This document shows, piece by piece, positions 14,837 through 17,403 of a stretch of DNA of 17,403 bases. How positions within the stretch are numbered: position 1 is the first letter of the stretch; every line of letters starts with the position of its first letter. Source of the stretch: CAZOKH01 sp964580315 (GTDB taxonomy: Bacteria; Chloroflexota; Anaerolineae; Anaerolineales; Anaerolineaceae). A program made the position numbers and the translations under genes. The notes beneath the pieces are model-generated. The model was not told where the DNA came from, did no database searches, and saw only the letters and a list, made by a program, of their open reading frames with translations. The stretch is from assembly GCA_964580315.1 (NCBI GenBank), contig CAZOKH010000077.1, positions 1 to 17,403 on the forward strand, written 5' to 3'.

Positions 14837-15664
14837 CTATTGGCGTCCTTCAACAGCCATTCTTTTGCTAAAACTGACATCAGCAGATTTTTGTTCACTT
14901 ACCAGTGTGGCAATTTCACCGTCTAAAATGGCCTGCTGCACACGCGCGTCGCCGTCCAGCAGACGAATGGCAAGCCAGCGGGCATTTGGCGTGCCGGGGT
15001 AAAGTTTTTCAATTTGCTGGCTCAACTCTGAAACAGCCTGCTGGACTTCGGGAGTTCCCTGCACCCGCAGCGGCCTGGTTTGAATTTGCCCGCTGATCAC
15101 ATCACTGATTGTGGTTAACAGGGTTTGCAGTCCCTCGCCATTGCGCGCCGTGATGGGAATGGCGGGAACCCCCAGGTCGCGCGAAAGGCTGCGCGCATCT
15201 ATCTCAATGCCTTTTCTGCGGGCTTCATCCATCAGGTTTACAGCGACAACGACTTTATCGGTAATTTCCATCACTTGCAGCGCCAGGTTAAGATTGCGCT
15301 CCAGGGCTGTGGCATCAGTGACCACAACCGTGCAGTCAGGCTGCCCAAAGAGGATGAAATTGCGCGCCACTTCTTCATCCTGTGAGGCAGAAAGAAGTGA
15401 GTAAGTGCCGGGCAAATCTACCAGTTTGTAGCGCACACCGTTGAACTCATAACCGCCTTCAGCGCGGGTGACAGTTTTGCCGGGCCAGTTGCCGGTGTGT
15501 TGATTGAGACCGGTTAAAGCATTGAATACGGTCGATTTGCCGGTGTTGGGATTGCCCGCCAGGGCTATCACCCGGTCATATTTATCAAGTTTTAAACCCA
15601 TTTGTTCCAAATGAGCATTGACAGGACAGGTTTTACAGGGGGAAGAGATGGTATTTTGTATCAT
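14837..15664 (-). CDS. feoB: Ferrous iron transport protein B, GTPase part (split FeoB)
   Basis: 275-residue soluble G-protein part of FeoB. G1 GNPNTGKST (37-45), G2 region NWPGKTVT (59-66), G3 DLPG (83-86), G4 NLMD (143-146) and G5 ITARNG (171-176) are all intact, followed by the helical GDI-like domain. The N-terminus carries PCKTCP (Cys10, Cys13), a CxxC extension seen in some FeoB proteins that might bind metal. It ends before any membrane helix. The start follows the stop of the DtxR-FeoA fusion by 16 nt; the ribosome-binding site is weak (ACGGA), so translational coupling is likely. It must pair with the downstream permease polypeptide. Confidence 0.95.
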   Translation of the reverse strand: MIQNTISSPCKTCPVNAHLEQMGLKLDKYDRVIALAGNPNTGKSTVFNALTGLNQHTGNWPGKTVTRAEGGYEFNGVRYKLVDLPGTYSLLSASQDEEVARNFILFGQPDCTVVVTDATALERNLNLALQVMEITDKVVVAVNLMDEARRKGIEIDARSLSRDLGVPAIPITARNGEGLQTLLTTISDVISGQIQTRPLRVQGTPEVQQAVSELSQQIEKLYPGTPNARWLAIRLLDGDARVQQAILDGEIATLVSEQKSADVSFSKRMAVEGRQ

Positions 15665-15680
15665 GATGTTGTCCGTGTTT

Positions 15681-16709
15681 CTATAATGTTTCCTTTTGAA
15701 CCGGGCGCACCCATATTAATTTTGCCTGGTCGCTGCGTAATGCAATCAGGGTGTTGCGTACACGATAGGCGCGTGGTTCTTTGAAGGCATTTTCCAGTTC
15801 GGGATAGATCCATGCGCCGGGGGTAAGTCCGAGGTCGAGAAAACGCCGGCGGGTAAATCCCTGGCAGCGGTCATCAATGCGAACAATCTCTGCTTTTTTG
15901 CGGTTGGGAAGGCTGCCCAGCGGAATTGTGGAGTGGTCGAATACCGCTTTTGATGTTTCCAGTTCGATACAAACATTTTTTGCGATGGTTTGAGCCAGGG
16001 CGTACTGGTTTTCGTCATCAGACAGCAGGACGCGTGTGGGTGAATTTTCTTCAACGGTAATTTCTTGCCCCACAAACAAACCCTCGGCAAGCAGTTGGGC
16101 ATAGGCAACCGGGGGCTCATCTTCGAGATGGACGATTTTTCCGCTTTGACCGGGTTTCAACTGATCAAGGGGGGTGGTGGTGTGTGTTTCACGCAGTTGC
16201 CCGGCAGCGTTTGGAATGGGATCGCCGTGCGGGTCATGAGCGGGGTGGCCGAGGGCGGCATCCAGATCGTTAATCTCATCGAGGGTCATCAGGTGTTCGT
16301 GCTTGTGGGCAGCGTTGTGGATTTTTTCGAGCGGCATACGGGCTTCGTCAGCGAGATAGCGTTCCCACAGCCGGTGAGCACGAATCACTTGCAGTGCCCA
16401 TCGATTTCCCTCGGTGGTTAAATACAACCGATCTTCTTTGGTTTCCACCAGTTGTTGAGCTACAAGCCGGGCAACTAATTCTTTAACAGAAGGCAAATCC
16501 AGGTTTAGCTCTGCTGCCAGATTGTTTATATCTGGCGGTTGGTCTTCCTGCTGTAAATTAAAGATGAGCTTAAGTGTGTCTTCCAATAATTGACGCTGAT
16601 GAATCAGCTTGCGATTATGCCAGCGCGCCAACAGTCCATAACGCGGGAATCCCACGATGAGAACCAGCAACGCGCCTAGAATGAGCCATAAATACGTTGG
16701 AACGGGCAT
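15681..16709 (-). CDS. Membrane-anchored DtxR-like regulator fused to two FeoA/SH3 domains
   Basis: 342 residues. The ATG at 16709 is chosen over TTG 16715 because AGGAGG (16722-16717) then has 7-nt spacing. Order: one hydrophobic helix (about 5-22) followed by Arg/Lys-rich sequence, so the rest should be cytoplasmic; winged helix (about 40-105, DLPSVKELVARLVAQQLV as recognition region); DtxR metal domain (about 106-165); a first SH3/FeoA domain (about 178-250); and a second FeoA domain (about 260-336, RRRFLDLGLTPGAWIYPELE). Aligned to DtxR, ligands are Asp44 (M10), His112, Glu116, His131, His135 in place of Cys102, Glu138 and His139. DPHGDPIP is the family signature. As first gene of the feo operon it probably supplies FeoA function to FeoB; whether it also binds DNA is open. 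Confidence 0.9.
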   Translation of the reverse strand: MPVPTYLWLILGALLVLIVGFPRYGLLARWHNRKLIHQRQLLEDTLKLIFNLQQEDQPPDINNLAAELNLDLPSVKELVARLVAQQLVETKEDRLYLTTEGNRWALQVIRAHRLWERYLADEARMPLEKIHNAAHKHEHLMTLDEINDLDAALGHPAHDPHGDPIPNAAGQLRETHTTTPLDQLKPGQSGKIVHLEDEPPVAYAQLLAEGLFVGQEITVEENSPTRVLLSDDENQYALAQTIAKNVCIELETSKAVFDHSTIPLGSLPNRKKAEIVRIDDRCQGFTRRRFLDLGLTPGAWIYPELENAFKEPRAYRVRNTLIALRSDQAKLIWVRPVQKETL

Positions 16710-16751
16710 ATCCAATCCTCCTATAGGTAATATTCATACCAACAATATAAA

Positions 16752-16770
16752 TTAGGTTAGCCTATTATAT
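16752..16770. promoter_or_regulatory. DtxR/IdeR-type iron box
   Basis: TTAGGTTAGCCTATTATAT matches the DtxR/IdeR consensus TTAGGTTAGSCTAACCTAA at 15 of 19 positions, with the first 13 identical. It overlaps the -10 element and the predicted start of the feo operon, where binding would block transcription. Both DtxR-type proteins of the operon are candidate ligand-dependent repressors. Confidence 0.82.
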
Positions 16771-16793
16771 AATATAGATATGCATATTGTCAA
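16764..16793 (-). promoter_or_regulatory. Consensus sigma70 promoter of the feo operon
   Basis: On the minus strand TTGACA (16793-16788), an 18-nt spacer and TATAAT (16769-16764), both hexamers perfect. Transcription should start near 16757, giving a leader of about 48 nt to ATG 16709. A second half-site CCTAATTT (16797-16804) is an exact inverted match to AAATTAGG (16749-16756), so the promoter is bracketed by iron-box half-sites. Confidence 0.85.
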
Positions 16794-16838
16794 TTGCCTA
16801 ATTTGCGCCAAATTGCCGCCTCGAAAAATTCTGAAAAT

Positions 16839-16932
16839 TGTCGCCGCAAGGAGGGCGGAAGCCTGACGCGGCAGCCTCAATTCAGAAAAGAGATTACCAC
16901 GCACCGAAAAAACATCGGGGCTTGCAATGACA
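16839..16932. repeat. Palindromic dispersed repeat (MITE-like)
   Basis: The ends TGTCGCCGCAAG and, reversed, TGTCATTGCAAG match at 9 of 12 positions. Inside, GGCAGCCTC faces GAGATTACC. This is the layout of the common intergenic element that runs TGTCATTGCGAG...GCAATCTC...GAGATTGC...CTCGCAATGACA. About 94 nt, no coding capacity. It lies upstream of the feo promoter. The remainder of 16805-17094 holds nothing I can identify. Confidence 0.65.
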
Positions 16933-17094
16933 CATGGGTGGCAACTTGGGCCATTGGCTGAGCAATTGGCATGGGTTCGGTGCAACCGGCGAATGGGTCC
17001 TTTTTGTGGTCTCTGAAGAATCGCGGCGCTCGCCGAAAAATTCAGGATCACCCGGCAGAGCAGATGCTGTTAAGAAGTCAGGTGAGAAATGACC

Positions 17095-17131
17095 GCACCC
17101 TGCAAACAGTCATCTGTTGTTTGCAGGGTGC
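17095..17131. terminator. Hairpin downstream of the CPBP gene
   Basis: GCACCCTGCAAAC (17095-17107) pairs with GTTTGCAGGGTGC (17119-17131), a perfect 13-bp stem with an 11-nt loop, 35 nt after the CPBP stop on the minus strand. The T-tract is weak in that direction (GGTCATTTC) and slightly better on the plus strand (ATTTTC). Confidence 0.65.
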
Positions 17132-17166
17132 ATTTTCAAAACAAGGGTAAAGTTTAGTCCGCCGGC

Positions 17167-17403
17167 CTATTCACCTTGCAGCCGGGGTAACTCATTGCGT
17201 TTGCTCCAAAAGATCAGCGCCACCACAGCGCCCATCAGTGCCAGGCCGACCCCAAATTCATCGATGATATAGGGGGTGATCTCGTTTGGCACCGTCAGCG
17301 GGGTGAAGAAGCTTTGAACAAAAACGTTGTGCATGGCGTGTAGCAGGGCGGCCGTCCACAGGCTGCCCGATTTGAGCCGCAGCCAGGCAAACGCAAAGCT
17401 GAT
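17167..17403 (-). CDS. CPBP-family intramembrane metalloprotease, C-terminal part
   Basis: The last 78 codons of a gene that begins beyond the right edge. The frame is open to base 17403 and ends at TAG (17169-17167). It reads SFAFAWLRLKSGSLWTAALLH, then AMHNVFVQSFF, IIDEFG, and a final hydrophobic helix (GVGLALMGAVVALIFW) before a short charged tail. The SFAFAWLRLKSGSL segment and the HxxHN motif on a membrane helix are the later signature motifs of CPBP (CAAX prenyl protease/bacteriocin-processing) enzymes; the EExxxR motif would lie upstream, outside the window. Substrate unknown. Confidence 0.82.
   Translation of the reverse strand: MSFAFAWLRLKSGSLWTAALLHAMHNVFVQSFFTPLTVPNEITPYIIDEFGVGLALMGAVVALIFWSKRNELPRLQGE

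Noticed and set aside
14826..14839. FeoB split as a frameshift or sequencing error
   Set aside because: The permease gene has its own AGGAG and ATG, and both halves end and begin at domain borders, so a genuine split is more likely; not fully excluded without reads.
16752..17051. 99-residue open frame on the minus strand upstream of the feo operon
   Set aside because: It spans the palindromic repeat and ends inside the promoter and iron box; composition is not protein-like.

Overview
Organism. The window is GC-moderate bacterial DNA with tightly packed genes. The mix of a BCKDH-type E1 alpha/E1 beta/E2 cluster, a split FeoB flanked by DtxR/FeoA-type regulators, a short RRM RNA-binding protein and a 510-residue nitronate-monooxygenase-like protein reminds me most of Chloroflexota (Anaerolineae-like). 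That is inference from gene style; no rRNA or marker gene is present.

Layout. 1-3192 (+): E1 alpha (5' end outside the window), E1 beta and an E2-like protein, translationally coupled. 3307-4713 (+): dihydrolipoyl dehydrogenase (E3), closed by a strong terminator. 4774-6891 (-): a chemoreceptor, then a ~470-bp non-coding stretch. 7360-9044 (-): an MFS exporter and a small DUF1801-like gene. 9160-9618 (+): a GyrI-like protein with a near-consensus promoter. 9696-10831 (-): an RRM protein with a structured leader, and a HEAT-repeat (AlkD/AlkC-like) protein. 11105-12637 (-): a nitronate monooxygenase-like flavoprotein. 12735-16709 (-): a four-gene iron operon reading, in transcription order, membrane-anchored DtxR-FeoA-FeoA fusion, FeoB G-domain, FeoB permease, and a second DtxR-type regulator. 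It is driven by a consensus sigma70 promoter overlapped by a DtxR iron box. 16839-16932: a palindromic dispersed repeat. 17167-17403 (-): the C-terminus of a CPBP-family membrane protease.

Most interesting observation. The E1 alpha/E1 beta/E2 cluster keeps open frames, good ribosome-binding sites, the fold-level motifs, the ThDP-Mg motif in E1 alpha and an intact peripheral subunit-binding domain in E2. Yet it has lost the canonical catalytic residues in two of the three proteins: E1 beta active-site Glu to Ile and His to Glu, the E2 lipoyl-lysine to Gln, and the E2 HxxxDG histidine to Gln with Gly to Phe. The neighbouring E3 is fully canonical. This looks like a coherent, maintained, non-canonical or non-catalytic 2-oxoacid-dehydrogenase-like assembly rather than an ordinary PDH/BCKDH.

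Second observation. The iron operon carries FeoA function only as domains fused to DtxR-type proteins, one of which has an N-terminal transmembrane helix. FeoB is encoded as two separate polypeptides. Together with the iron box on the promoter this suggests a self-regulated Fe(II) uptake module with a membrane-tethered metal sensor.
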